Shown here piece after piece: positions 19,529 through 27,487 of a stretch of DNA of 64,000 bases. The notes beneath the pieces are model-generated. The model was not told where the DNA came from and searched no databases. It saw only the letters and a list, made by a program, of their open reading frames with translations. How positions within the stretch are numbered: position 1 is the stretch's first letter; each line of letters opens with the position of its first letter. This DNA comes from Streptomyces sp. HUAS YS2 (GTDB lineage: Bacteria; Actinomycetota; Actinomycetes; Streptomycetales; Streptomycetaceae). The stretch covers positions 2,170,001 through 2,234,000 of the forward strand of contig NZ_CP137573.1 of the NCBI RefSeq assembly GCF_033343995.1, written 5' to 3'. The position numbers and the translations under genes are program-made.

Positions 19529-19545
19529 CCACAACTTCTGGGTGG
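19529..19545. promoter_or_regulatory. NrdR-like box 2 (weak)
   Basis: CCACAACTTCTGGGTGG has CCAC and GTGG ends like the box at 19560 but is one base longer. It starts exactly 31 bp from the first box; NrdR boxes typically occur in pairs about three helical turns apart. Confidence 0.5.
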
Positions 19546-19559
19546 CCGTCAGCATCCAA

Positions 19560-19575
19560 CCACTAGATCTGGTGT
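19560..19575. promoter_or_regulatory. NrdR-like box 1
   Basis: CCACTAGATCTGGTGT matches 12 of 16 positions of the NrdR box pattern ACACTATATATAGTGT as I recall it. It is 143 bp upstream of nrdR. Confidence 0.65.
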
Positions 19576-19876
19576 TGAGACGCCAATCCGACACAACGCG
19601 CGTGTCGCACGCCTGTCGCGCGTCCAGGAACACCGGGGATCGGCGAAGAGCGTACGGGAAGGCGCACGCGAGCCCCGCAGGGGGACCGGCACGACGCGAC
19701 GCCCGTACACGGGGTTCCACGGTTTCGGGGGCCCCTGGTGCGACACTGAGGGCCTGACCCACCCCCCTGGCGATCCGGCGGCGGCGGTACCGTAATGGAC
19801 CGAATTACCACCGGGACCGGGCCCGTATATACACCCAGTCACAGGTACGCGTAAGGCAATCTGCGATTTTTCACTC

Positions 19877-19888
19877 GAACGTGTGTTT
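19877..19888. promoter_or_regulatory. LexA (SOS) box of lexA
   Basis: GAACGTGTGTTT differs at one base from the actinobacterial LexA box GAAC-N4-GTTC and is flanked by TC on the left. It lies 66 bp upstream of the lexA start, allowing autorepression. Confidence 0.75.
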
Positions 19889-19954
19889 GGCGCAACCTTT
19901 CGAAAGCTACTACCGTTGTCCAGCCAGGGAGACCATTCGAGAGGGGCCGACGAC

Positions 19955-20749
19955 GTGACCACCACCGCAGACAGTGCCACCATCACTGCCCAGGACCGCT
20001 CCCAGAGCCGACTCGAGCCGGTGCATGCCATGAACGACGCAGCCACGAACCCGGAAGGGCTCGATCCCTCGCGCCCCGCGCGGTCGCTGCCCGGCCGACC
20101 TCCCGGCATCAGGGCGGACAGCTCGGGCCTCACTGACCGGCAGCGCCGGGTCATCGAGGTCATCCGGGACTCGGTCCAGCGACGCGGCTACCCGCCGTCG
20201 ATGCGCGAGATCGGCCAGGCCGTGGGGCTGTCCAGCACGTCGTCCGTGGCGCACCAGCTCATGGCTCTGGAGCGCAAGGGCTTCCTGCGCCGCGACCCGC
20301 ACCGGCCGCGCGCGTACGAGGTGCGCGGCTCGGACCAGCCGAGCACCCAGCCGACCGACACCACGGGCAAGCCCGCCGCGTCGTACGTCCCCCTGGTCGG
20401 CCGGATCGCGGCAGGCGGCCCCATCCTCGCCGAGGAGTCGGTCGAGGACGTCTTCCCGCTCCCCCGCCAGCTGGTCGGCGACGGCGAGCTGTTCGTCCTC
20501 AAGGTCGTCGGCGACTCGATGATCGAGGCCGCGATCTGCGACGGCGACTGGGTGACCGTGCGCCGCCAGCCCGTCGCGGAGAATGGCGACATCGTCGCCG
20601 CGATGCTGGACGGCGAGGCGACTGTGAAGCGCTTCAAGCGCGAGGACGGCCACGTCTGGCTGCTCCCGCACAACGCGGCGTACCAGCCGATCCCTGGCGA
20701 CGAGGCCACCATCCTCGGCAAGGTCGTCGCCGTGCTGCGACGGGTGTGA
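19955..20749 (+). CDS. lexA: SOS response repressor LexA
   Basis: A 264-residue repressor with self-cleavage activity. The winged helix-turn-helix covers about residues 62-125 ([20 protein letters not shown], then [20 protein letters not shown]). The Ala-Gly cleavage site is in [10 protein letters not shown], and the Ser-Lys dyad is seen as [11 protein letters not shown] and ATVKRF. RecA filaments trigger the cleavage and release the SOS genes. The first 60 residues are a disordered extension common in Streptomyces LexA. GTG start with GAGGGG upstream; an in-frame GTG at 19883 would overlap the SOS box and is rejected. Confidence 0.96.
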   Translation: MTTTADSATITAQDRSQSRLEPVHAMNDAATNPEGLDPSRPARSLPGRPPGIRADSSGLTDRQRRVIEVIRDSVQRRGYPPSMREIGQAVGLSSTSSVAHQLMALERKGFLRRDPHRPRAYEVRGSDQPSTQPTDTTGKPAASYVPLVGRIAAGGPILAEESVEDVFPLPRQLVGDGELFVLKVVGDSMIEAAICDGDWVTVRRQPVAENGDIVAAMLDGEATVKRFKREDGHVWLLPHNAAYQPIPGDEATILGKVVAVLRRV

Positions 20750-20772
20750 CCACACCCCGTCGGCCCTGAGCC

Positions 20773-20807
20773 GGGCCCCGGGACCCCCTGCGCCGGTCCC
20801 GGGGCCC
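20773..20807. terminator. hairpin terminator between lexA and dinG
   Basis: Perfect 13-bp arms (20773-20785 and 20795-20807) with a 9-nt loop, followed by TGTTGTGT on the lexA side. It serves the convergent lexA and dinG genes. Confidence 0.85.
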
Positions 20808-20833
20808 TGTTGTGTCCTCAGACCTCAGCCACG

Positions 20834-22807
20834 TCAGGCCTCGGCCGTCTTCGCGGCGGCGTCGATCGCGGAGAGCGACTTGCGGACCTGGTTGCGGTCC
20901 GTCGTGTACCAGAAGTCCGGCATCGAGGCCTTCAGGTAGCTGCCGTAGCGGGCCGTGGCCAGCCGGGGGTCCAGCACGGCGACGACGCCACGGTCCCCCG
21001 TGGCCCGTACGAGCCGGCCGGCGCCCTGCGCCATGAGCAGCGCCGCATGCGTCGCCGCGACGGCCATGAAGCCGTTGCCGCCCGCCTCCTCCACGGCCTT
21101 CTGCCGGGCGCTCATCAGCGGGTCGTCGGGGCGCGGGAAGGGGATCTTGTCCATGACGACCAGCTGGCAGTTGGGCCCCGGCACGTCCACGCCCTGCCAG
21201 AGCGACAGCGTGCCGAACAGGCAGGTCTGCGGGTCGACGGCGAATGCCTTGATCAGCTCGCCGAGGGTGTCCTCGCCCTGGAGCAGCACCGGGAACTCGG
21301 GGATCCGGGTGCGCAGCTCCTCCGCCGCCAGCTGCGCCGCGCGCATCGAGGAGAACAGCCCCAGCGTCCGCCCACCGGCCGCCTGGATCAGCTCGGTCAG
21401 CTCGTCCAGCATGTCCGTGCGGTCGCCGTCCCTGGCCGGCTTGGCCAGGTGCTTCGCGACGTACATGATCCCCTGCTTCGGGTAGTCGAACGGCGAGCCG
21501 ACGTCGATGCCCTTCCACACCGGGATGTCGTCGCCCTCCGTGCCCTCCGGGGCGAGCCCGAGTGAGGCCCCCACGCCGTTGAAGTCACCGCCGAGCTTCA
21601 GGGTCGCCGAGGTCAGGACCACCGACCGCTCGGCGAAGAGCTTCTCGCGCAGCAGGCCCGAGACGGAGAGCGGGGCCACCCGCAGCGAGGCTCCGAAGCG
21701 GTCGTGCCGCTCGTACCAGACGACGTCGTACTCGGAGCCGTGCGTGATCCGCTCGGCGACGCCGTGCACCGACTCCACCGAGGCCAGGGCCTGCTTGCGG
21801 ACGGCGTCCTCGTCCTGGACCGACTTGTCGCGTGTCGTGCCCAAGGCGCTGATCACGTTCCGGGAGGCGTCGCGCAGCGCCATCATGGCGTAGCCGAGGT
21901 CCTCGGGGATCTCCTCCAGGCGGCCCGGCAGGGCCAGCTCCATCAGCCGCTCGAAGCCCTCCGCGGCGGTCTGCAGCTGGTCCGCGATCTTCTCGTCCAC
22001 CAGCTTCGCGGCCCGCTTCACGGCGCGGTTCACCTGGCTCGGGGTGAGCTCGCCGGTGGCGACACCGGTGACCCGGGAGACCAGCTCGTGGGCCTCGTCG
22101 ACGATCAGCACCTCGTGCTGCGGCAGGACCGGGGCGCCCTCGATCGCGTCGATGGCGAGCAGCGCGTGGTTGGTCACCACCACCTCGGCGAGCTTGGCGC
22201 GCTCGCGCGCCGCCTCGGCGAAGCACTCCGCGCCGTACGCGCACTTGGTCGCGCCCAGGCACTCGCGGGAGGAGACCGAGACCTGTGCCCAGGCGCGGTC
22301 CGAGACACCCGGCGTCATGTCGTCCCGGTCGCCGGTCTCCGTCTCGTCCGCCCAGTCCCGCAGCCGGAGCAGGTCCTGGCCCAGCTTGCTGGTGGGCGCG
22401 GCCGCCTCGAACGGATCGAAGAGGCCCTCCTCCTCGTCCTGCGGCACGCCCTCGTGGAGGCGGTGCAGGCACAGGTAGTTCGACCGCCCCTTGAGCATCG
22501 CGAACTCGGGACGGCGGCGCAGCTGCGGGTGCAGCGCGTCGACCGTCCGTGGCAGGTCGCGCTCGACGAGCTGGCGCTGGAGCGCCAGGGTGGCCGTGGC
22601 GACGACCACGCGCTCCCCGTGCGCGAGCGCGGGCACCAGGTAGCCGAGCGACTTACCCGTGCCGGTGCCGGCCTGGACCAGCAGGTGGGAGTTGTCGTCG
22701 ATGGCTTCGGCGACCGCCTCGGCCATGGCGACCTGGCCGGGCCGCTCCATGCCGCCCACGGCGGAGACGGCGGCATGGAGGAGATCGGGGAGGGATGGCT
22801 TCGTCAT
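20834..22807 (-). CDS. dinG: DinG/XPD-family ATP-dependent DNA helicase
   Basis: A 657-residue superfamily 2 helicase. Walker A is VQAGTGTGKS near residue 42, the DEAH box VDEAHELVSRV near 222. Four cysteines between them (NYLC, then REC, TKC and AEC in about 80 residues) form the XPD-type iron-sulfur site. The C-terminal helicase domain contains GTLSLWQGVDVPGPN. Such enzymes unwind DNA 5' to 3' and help resolve R-loops and damaged forks. The start ATG has no Shine-Dalgarno sequence and lies about 10 bp after a perfect damage-type -10 element, so the message is likely leaderless or nearly so. Convergent with lexA. Confidence 0.92.
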   Translation of the reverse strand: MTKPSLPDLLHAAVSAVGGMERPGQVAMAEAVAEAIDDNSHLLVQAGTGTGKSLGYLVPALAHGERVVVATATLALQRQLVERDLPRTVDALHPQLRRRPEFAMLKGRSNYLCLHRLHEGVPQDEEEGLFDPFEAAAPTSKLGQDLLRLRDWADETETGDRDDMTPGVSDRAWAQVSVSSRECLGATKCAYGAECFAEAARERAKLAEVVVTNHALLAIDAIEGAPVLPQHEVLIVDEAHELVSRVTGVATGELTPSQVNRAVKRAAKLVDEKIADQLQTAAEGFERLMELALPGRLEEIPEDLGYAMMALRDASRNVISALGTTRDKSVQDEDAVRKQALASVESVHGVAERITHGSEYDVVWYERHDRFGASLRVAPLSVSGLLREKLFAERSVVLTSATLKLGGDFNGVGASLGLAPEGTEGDDIPVWKGIDVGSPFDYPKQGIMYVAKHLAKPARDGDRTDMLDELTELIQAAGGRTLGLFSSMRAAQLAAEELRTRIPEFPVLLQGEDTLGELIKAFAVDPQTCLFGTLSLWQGVDVPGPNCQLVVMDKIPFPRPDDPLMSARQKAVEEAGGNGFMAVAATHAALLMAQGAGRLVRATGDRGVVAVLDPRLATARYGSYLKASMPDFWYTTDRNQVRKSLSAIDAAAKTAEA

Positions 22808-22816
22808 AGCCGGACC

Positions 22817-22839
22817 AGCCTACGGGGCCCCACTGACAA
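22817..22839 (-). promoter_or_regulatory. LexA-independent DNA-damage promoter of dinG
   Basis: On the minus strand TTGTCAGTG, eight bases, then TAGGCT is a full match to TTGTCRGTG-N8-TANNNT, the promoter element activated by PafBC in actinobacteria. The -10 hexamer ends 9 nt before the dinG ATG. Confidence 0.85.
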
Positions 22840-22869
22840 TCCGGTCACGCGAACGCCCGGGCGAATCGA

Positions 22870-24693
22870 TCAGGCCAGCGGATTGGCGACGGTGCCGTGC
22901 ACGGCCGCGTGCGGCCGCTCGGGCCGGTCCCGGTAGCCGTCCATGTGCAGCCGGTTGCGGTTGAGGCAGAGCCGCTCGATCCGCGGGGTGAGCAGGTCGA
23001 AGAGCTCGAACCGTTCCTTCAGCTCGGGGAAGCGGGCCTGGTGGCGCAGGATCTCGGCGCGTACCAGCTCCCAGAATTCACCTTCGGGCACGTCCAGTTG
23101 CTCCTCGCAGAGCGGGGCGAGGTAGCGGAAGACGCCGACGAAGAGGCCGGAGTGGATGAACTGGGTGAGGAAGGCGGGCTCCTCGGTGAGCAGGACGGCC
23201 CGTACGTCGTCCGGCATGGCGTCGTGCTCGGGCAGCGGCCGGGCGCTGATGTTCACGTCGTCGACGAAGTCCTTGATCGCCAGACGTACCGGGACGTCGT
23301 GGTCGTCGTAGACCACGATCGCGTTCTCGCCGTGCGGCGAGAAGACCGTGCCGTACCGGTAGAGGAAGTGCAGCAGGGGCGGGAGCAGGGCGGCGAAGAG
23401 ACGCTGGAGCCAGGCCCCGGGGGCGAGCCCGGAGCGGGAGACGAGTTCCGCGACGAAGGCCCGGCCGTCCGGGTCGGTGTGGAGCAGGGACGCGAGCGTG
23501 CGGGCCCGCTCTCCTGGCGGGAGCCGGAGCGGCTCGCGCCAGATCGCGCCGAGGAGTTCCTTGTACTGGTACGGGACCTCGGGCAGCCGGTCGTAGAGGG
23601 GGTGCTCGACGGTCACGGAGGCGACCTCGCCGAGCAGGATCACACCGCACTCGTCGCGCAGGAAGGGGTCGGCGTCGCGCAGGCCGTGCACCCAGGCGGT
23701 GACCGCCGGGGCGGCGAGCGTGCGCTCGGTCGGCAGTCCGCGCCAGACGAGTGTGTTCAGCACGGACAGCGGCAGCTTCACGGTGTGCCGGTCGGGCCTG
23801 CTGGTGTTGAGGAAGGTCCGGACGGACTGCTGCGGGACACGCAGGTCGTCGTCGGCGGGGAGCGGCACCACGCGGCCTTCGGCGACGGCGGGGGCGTAGA
23901 GCGGGAGCAGGATCTCGTCCCACTGCCAGGGGTGGACGGGCAGGAACAGGTACCTGTCGGGGTCCAGGCCCCGGTCGCGCAGCACGCCGTGGAACCGTTC
24001 CCGCACCGCCGGGTCCAGTTCGCGCTCGTAGAGGTGGGCGGGGGTGGCCAGGGCCTGGGTGCCGCGGTACGCGGCGAGCCCGGTGTCGACGGCGATCCAC
24101 GGGAGCCGGGTGGCGCGCCGGGCCTCGGGGGTCCAGCGGGCGGCGTCGCCGGCGGAGAAGCCGATGCGGCCCTTGTTGACGACGATCCAGGGGTGGCCGG
24201 TCTGATGGCCCTCGAGTTCCGCGTAGCCGAGGTCGGCGAGCCGGGCGGCGTCGAGCGCCGTGTGGTCGAGCCGGGCGTCGGCCGCGAGCGTGGTGGTCAG
24301 CTCGCGGATCAGGTGGCCGAGGGTGGCCCCGTCGAGTCCGAGGCCGTGGCGGGCCCGGACGAGGAAGTCGAGCGGGTCGGTGAGGCGGGCGCCGTCCCGG
24401 GTGACCGACCCGGGGTCGACGAGCCAGTGGCCGTAGCTGCCGCGGCGGGCGGTGAAGGAGAGTTCGGAGCCGTCGTCGAGGCGGAGGACGTAGGCGGTCC
24501 GGCCCGCCGCGGTTCCGGCTCCGGCTGCGGCTCCGCCGTCTGTGCGCGGTTCCGGTTCGACGAGCTCCTCGTACGCGAACTCCCCGAGCATCTTGGCGAG
24601 CAGCCGGGCGGAGGCGCGGGTCCAGGCCGCCGGGTTCAGTTCGGGCGGCGCGAGCAGTGGTGCGGAGTCGTGGGTGGCAGGGGACGTCGGCAC
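22870..24693 (-). CDS. IucA/IucC-family NIS siderophore synthetase (second copy)
   Basis: A 607-residue enzyme of the NIS synthetase family, which uses ATP to join a polycarboxylate such as citrate or succinyl units to an amine or hydroxamate. Family regions: TGHPWIVVNKGRIGFS near residue 160, HPWQWDEILLPLY near 249, VKLPLSVLNTLVWRG near 305 and SPHGENAIVVYDDHD near 445. The overall pattern resembles DesD-like (type C) enzymes that also cyclise. A GTG start has GAGGAG 5 nt upstream. It is the last gene of the four-gene operon, 61 bp after the acyltransferase. Confidence 0.93.
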   Translation of the reverse strand: MPTSPATHDSAPLLAPPELNPAAWTRASARLLAKMLGEFAYEELVEPEPRTDGGAAAGAGTAAGRTAYVLRLDDGSELSFTARRGSYGHWLVDPGSVTRDGARLTDPLDFLVRARHGLGLDGATLGHLIRELTTTLAADARLDHTALDAARLADLGYAELEGHQTGHPWIVVNKGRIGFSAGDAARWTPEARRATRLPWIAVDTGLAAYRGTQALATPAHLYERELDPAVRERFHGVLRDRGLDPDRYLFLPVHPWQWDEILLPLYAPAVAEGRVVPLPADDDLRVPQQSVRTFLNTSRPDRHTVKLPLSVLNTLVWRGLPTERTLAAPAVTAWVHGLRDADPFLRDECGVILLGEVASVTVEHPLYDRLPEVPYQYKELLGAIWREPLRLPPGERARTLASLLHTDPDGRAFVAELVSRSGLAPGAWLQRLFAALLPPLLHFLYRYGTVFSPHGENAIVVYDDHDVPVRLAIKDFVDDVNISARPLPEHDAMPDDVRAVLLTEEPAFLTQFIHSGLFVGVFRYLAPLCEEQLDVPEGEFWELVRAEILRHQARFPELKERFELFDLLTPRIERLCLNRNRLHMDGYRDRPERPHAAVHGTVANPLA

Positions 24694-24754
24694 GGGGACT
24701 CCTCGGTGTGGGAACCGCTGTGGGTGGCGCGGTGTATGCGGGACGGCGGGGTGT

Positions 24755-25477
24755 TCACAGCACGTGCCGCAGGGCGCGGTCGCGGACCATGAGCGCGGCG
24801 CGCTTGTCGGGGAGCTCCAGCTCCGCGGAGTAGCGGAATCCGGCGCTCAGGAAGGCGGACACGGAGGGGGTGTTGCGGATGTCGGGTTCGGCCAGGACGC
24901 GGGTGCAGCGCGGCCGGTGGTCGAGTACGAGGTCGGCGACGGCGCGGAGCAGGACGGTGCCGAGGCCGCGGCCCCGGTCGGCGCCGCCGCCGATGAGGAG
25001 GTGGACGCCGGTGTCGTGCGGGCGGGCCGTGTAGTGGCGGGCCAGCGGGTCCAGGTCGGCGCGGTAGATCTCGAAGTAGCTCATGGGCGTGCCGTCGAGG
25101 ACGCCGAGGCAGGGGACGCTGCGCCCGTCTCCGTCGAGTTGGGCCCGCAGGTGGTCGGCGGTGACGCTCTCGGGGCCCGCGAGCTCCCAGAAGGCGGCGA
25201 CCACGGGATCGTTCATCCAGCTGGCGACGGTCGCGAGGTCCCGCTCGATCCGCACCGGCCTGAGCCGGAAGGTGCCGGCGGGTGTGGTCGCGGGGCCCCA
25301 GGCGGCGACCGAGTCGAGCAGGTCGTCGTCGGCGTCGGGCGGTCCGCTCTCGGCCGCCGCGAAGAGCGCCAGGAAGTCGGCGGGCAGCCGCAGTTCCAGG
25401 GTGGTGTCGTCCGCGCCCGGGGCGGACGGCCGGCGGGGCGGTACTCCGGTGTCGGTGCGCGCATCGGTGGGAGGCAC
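24755..25477 (-). CDS. siderophore-type acyltransferase (IucB/AlcB-like GNAT)
   Basis: About 240 residues. After a 90-residue leader rich in Pro and Asp, the acetyltransferase domain starts FRLRPVRIERDLATVASWMN and includes WELAG, SYFEIYRADLDPLARHY and IGGGADRGRGLGTVLLRA, the acyl-CoA binding loop. This is the fold of enzymes that acylate hydroxylated diamines in siderophore pathways (IucB, AlcB, RhbD). The GTG is preceded by GAGAGGAGAG; the open frame continues far upstream as a shadow. It sits between two NIS synthetase genes, which supports the role, though acyl donor and acceptor are unknown. Confidence 0.9.
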   Translation of the reverse strand: MPPTDARTDTGVPPRRPSAPGADDTTLELRLPADFLALFAAAESGPPDADDDLLDSVAAWGPATTPAGTFRLRPVRIERDLATVASWMNDPVVAAFWELAGPESVTADHLRAQLDGDGRSVPCLGVLDGTPMSYFEIYRADLDPLARHYTARPHDTGVHLLIGGGADRGRGLGTVLLRAVADLVLDHRPRCTRVLAEPDIRNTPSVSAFLSAGFRYSAELELPDKRAALMVRDRALRHVL

Positions 25478-25521
25478 GAGGGCGCTCTCCTCTCGGCGGG
25501 TGGACAGGGTTCTGAAGTGGG

Positions 25522-27450
25522 TCAGGAACGGAGCGGGTTGGTGACGGTGACGTAGACGGACTGGGTGTCGACGGGGCCGACGAGTTCGTCGAGGCCGTGC
25601 AGCCGGGTCAGCAGGTTGGCCTTGCAGCGCAGGGTGGCGGCCTCCAGGAGGCGGTGCGGCAGCGGGGAGCCGAGGCCGGTGTTGGCACCGAGGAACTGGC
25701 GGAAGGCGGCGAGCAGGACGCGCTCGTCGGCGAGCCGCTGGGCTCCGAACGCGCCGATGAGGCCGAGGACGTTGTTGATGCCGAGGTAGTAGGCGAAGCG
25801 TTCGTCGGTGACCTGGTCGGAGACGAAGGTGTCGCTGGCGCCGCCGATGCCGGGCAGGCGCTTCTCCAGGTCCTCGCGGTGGGACTCGCGGAAGTAGTAG
25901 CCCTGGTTGTCGCGGTAGCGGCCGCCGGTCGGCCAGCCCTCGCTGTCGAGCAGCACGAGGGTGTTCTGCTGGTGGGCCTCCAGGGCGACGCCCGCGGCGC
26001 CGTCGAGCCAGAGCACGGGGCGGACGACGTGGTCGAGGTAGCGCAGGAACCACTCGGCGGCGACGGCGCCGGTGGGCCGGCCGGTGCGGGCGGCGAGGCG
26101 GATGACCAGGTCGGCGAGGCGGGAGCGCATCCGGGTGCTGCCGGGCCAGGGCCTCGGGGCGGTGAGCGCGGCGATGCAGACGGCGTCGTCGCCGGGGCCG
26201 AAGGGGTTGTGCCGGATCATCACGTCGAGTCCGGGCACCGGAACGCCGGCCGGGGTGTCGACGGCGAGCCAGGCGGGGTCGCGGACGATGTCGAAGCCGG
26301 GGTTGGCCGCCTGCCACTGCTCGGCGAGACCGGTGCGGAGCAGCCGGTGGACCTCGACGCCGCGGTGGAGTTCCTTGCGCAGGTTCTCGCGGCGGGAGTT
26401 GGTGATCCGGACGCCGAGCGAGAGCTTGAGCATCGCCCGGGCGTCCGGGCGGTGCACGGTGCGCACCGAGGAGGTGGGGTGCCAGGGGCGGCCGTGCGGG
26501 CCGAGGTCGTGGAGCAGGCCGGCGTCGAGGAGGGCGGCGACGGCGGGGCGGTGCAGGAGTTCGCGGGCCTGCCAGGGGTGCAGCGGCAGCGGAACGGTTC
26601 CGTCGGGGAGTGCGAGCCCTTCGGCGAAGCCGGTGGCGAGCTGCTCGGCGGAGACGGGCCGGCCCTGCTCGGTCCAGGCGGAGTCGGTGGCCAGGACGGA
26701 ATGGTCGACGGCCATCCAGTGCAGCGGGAAGGAGCCGTGGAGTTCCGGCGAGTAGAGCCGGGCCTCCGCCTCGGAGAGCCCTTCGCGGCTCTTCGGGGTG
26801 GGGTGCAGCGGGTGACCGAGCAGCAGGGACTGTTCGGCGGCGAGGAAGAGGTCGGCGGCCGGCGGCGGCGCGGGGTCGTGGCGCCGGGCGACGATGAAGT
26901 CGGCGGTGCGGCGGACCGAGTCGGCGACGCGACCGACGAGCTCGGTGCCCTCGGGGCGGCCGCTCTCCCGGCCGATGAGCGCGGCGACGGTGACGGCGTC
27001 GACGGGCGGGGCGCTGCGCGGGGCGTTCTCCAGGGCGGGCGACCCGAAGCGGTGCCAGCCGGTGGGCGACCAGTAGCGGACGGGGACGAGCAGGGCGGCG
27101 CCGCTGGCGTCGAGGGGGATGCGCAGGACGTCGGCCGCGGGGGCGGGCAGGTTCTTCTCCCGTACCCAGCAGCGGAGCAGGTTCTCGAGGGCCGCCGCGT
27201 CCGCGGCCCGTTCGGGGTCCGGGTGGTCGAGGAGGTCGTCGCCGAGCGCACTCGCGGGCTGCGGTGCCGGAGCGGACTGCGGTGCGGGATGCGGTGCCGG
27301 AGCGGACTGCGGTGCGCCCGTGGGCCGGGGCTCGTACGGGCCGGAGTGCTGGCGCGGGACGGTGACCTGTTCGACGGCGAGCGGGCCGCGGGGTCCGGCG
27401 GGGGGACGGCCTCGGTCGTCGGACGCTTCGGGGGCGGGGCTGGCGTTCAC
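25522..27450 (-). CDS. IucA/IucC-family NIS siderophore synthetase (first copy)
   Basis: A 642-residue NIS synthetase, with a 60-residue Pro/Ala-rich leader including a PQSAPAPHPAPQSAPAPQPA repeat. Core motifs: LLGHPLHPTPKSREG near residue 208 (the nucleotide-binding motif), PLHPWQARELL near 290, MLKLSLGVRITNSRRENL near 343 and EAHQQNTLVLL near 507. It lacks obvious truncations. A GTG start follows GGAAG by 5 nt. Spacing to the aminotransferase (37 bp) and to the acyltransferase (44 bp) indicates one transcript. Likely performs the first amide bond on citrate or a similar acid; the substrate is inferred from family only. Confidence 0.93.
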   Translation of the reverse strand: MNASPAPEASDDRGRPPAGPRGPLAVEQVTVPRQHSGPYEPRPTGAPQSAPAPHPAPQSAPAPQPASALGDDLLDHPDPERAADAAALENLLRCWVREKNLPAPAADVLRIPLDASGAALLVPVRYWSPTGWHRFGSPALENAPRSAPPVDAVTVAALIGRESGRPEGTELVGRVADSVRRTADFIVARRHDPAPPPAADLFLAAEQSLLLGHPLHPTPKSREGLSEAEARLYSPELHGSFPLHWMAVDHSVLATDSAWTEQGRPVSAEQLATGFAEGLALPDGTVPLPLHPWQARELLHRPAVAALLDAGLLHDLGPHGRPWHPTSSVRTVHRPDARAMLKLSLGVRITNSRRENLRKELHRGVEVHRLLRTGLAEQWQAANPGFDIVRDPAWLAVDTPAGVPVPGLDVMIRHNPFGPGDDAVCIAALTAPRPWPGSTRMRSRLADLVIRLAARTGRPTGAVAAEWFLRYLDHVVRPVLWLDGAAGVALEAHQQNTLVLLDSEGWPTGGRYRDNQGYYFRESHREDLEKRLPGIGGASDTFVSDQVTDERFAYYLGINNVLGLIGAFGAQRLADERVLLAAFRQFLGANTGLGSPLPHRLLEAATLRCKANLLTRLHGLDELVGPVDTQSVYVTVTNPLRS

Positions 27451-27487
27451 GGGGACTTCCTTGCGATGGGCCCGGTTCGGTACGGGT

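Larger units (their letters stand above)
19418..19954. other. 537-bp divergent control region between nrdR and lexA
   Basis: No gene is supported here; the short open frames lack ribosome binding sites and cross known signals. It contains two NrdR-like boxes on the nrdR side (19529-19575) and a LexA-type box on the lexA side (19877-19888). The middle (19580-19870) shows no motif I can name. Confidence 0.8.

Noticed and set aside
19517..19811. Short open frames in the nrdR-lexA gap
   Set aside because: They overlap NrdR-like boxes, lack ribosome sites and show no family similarity.
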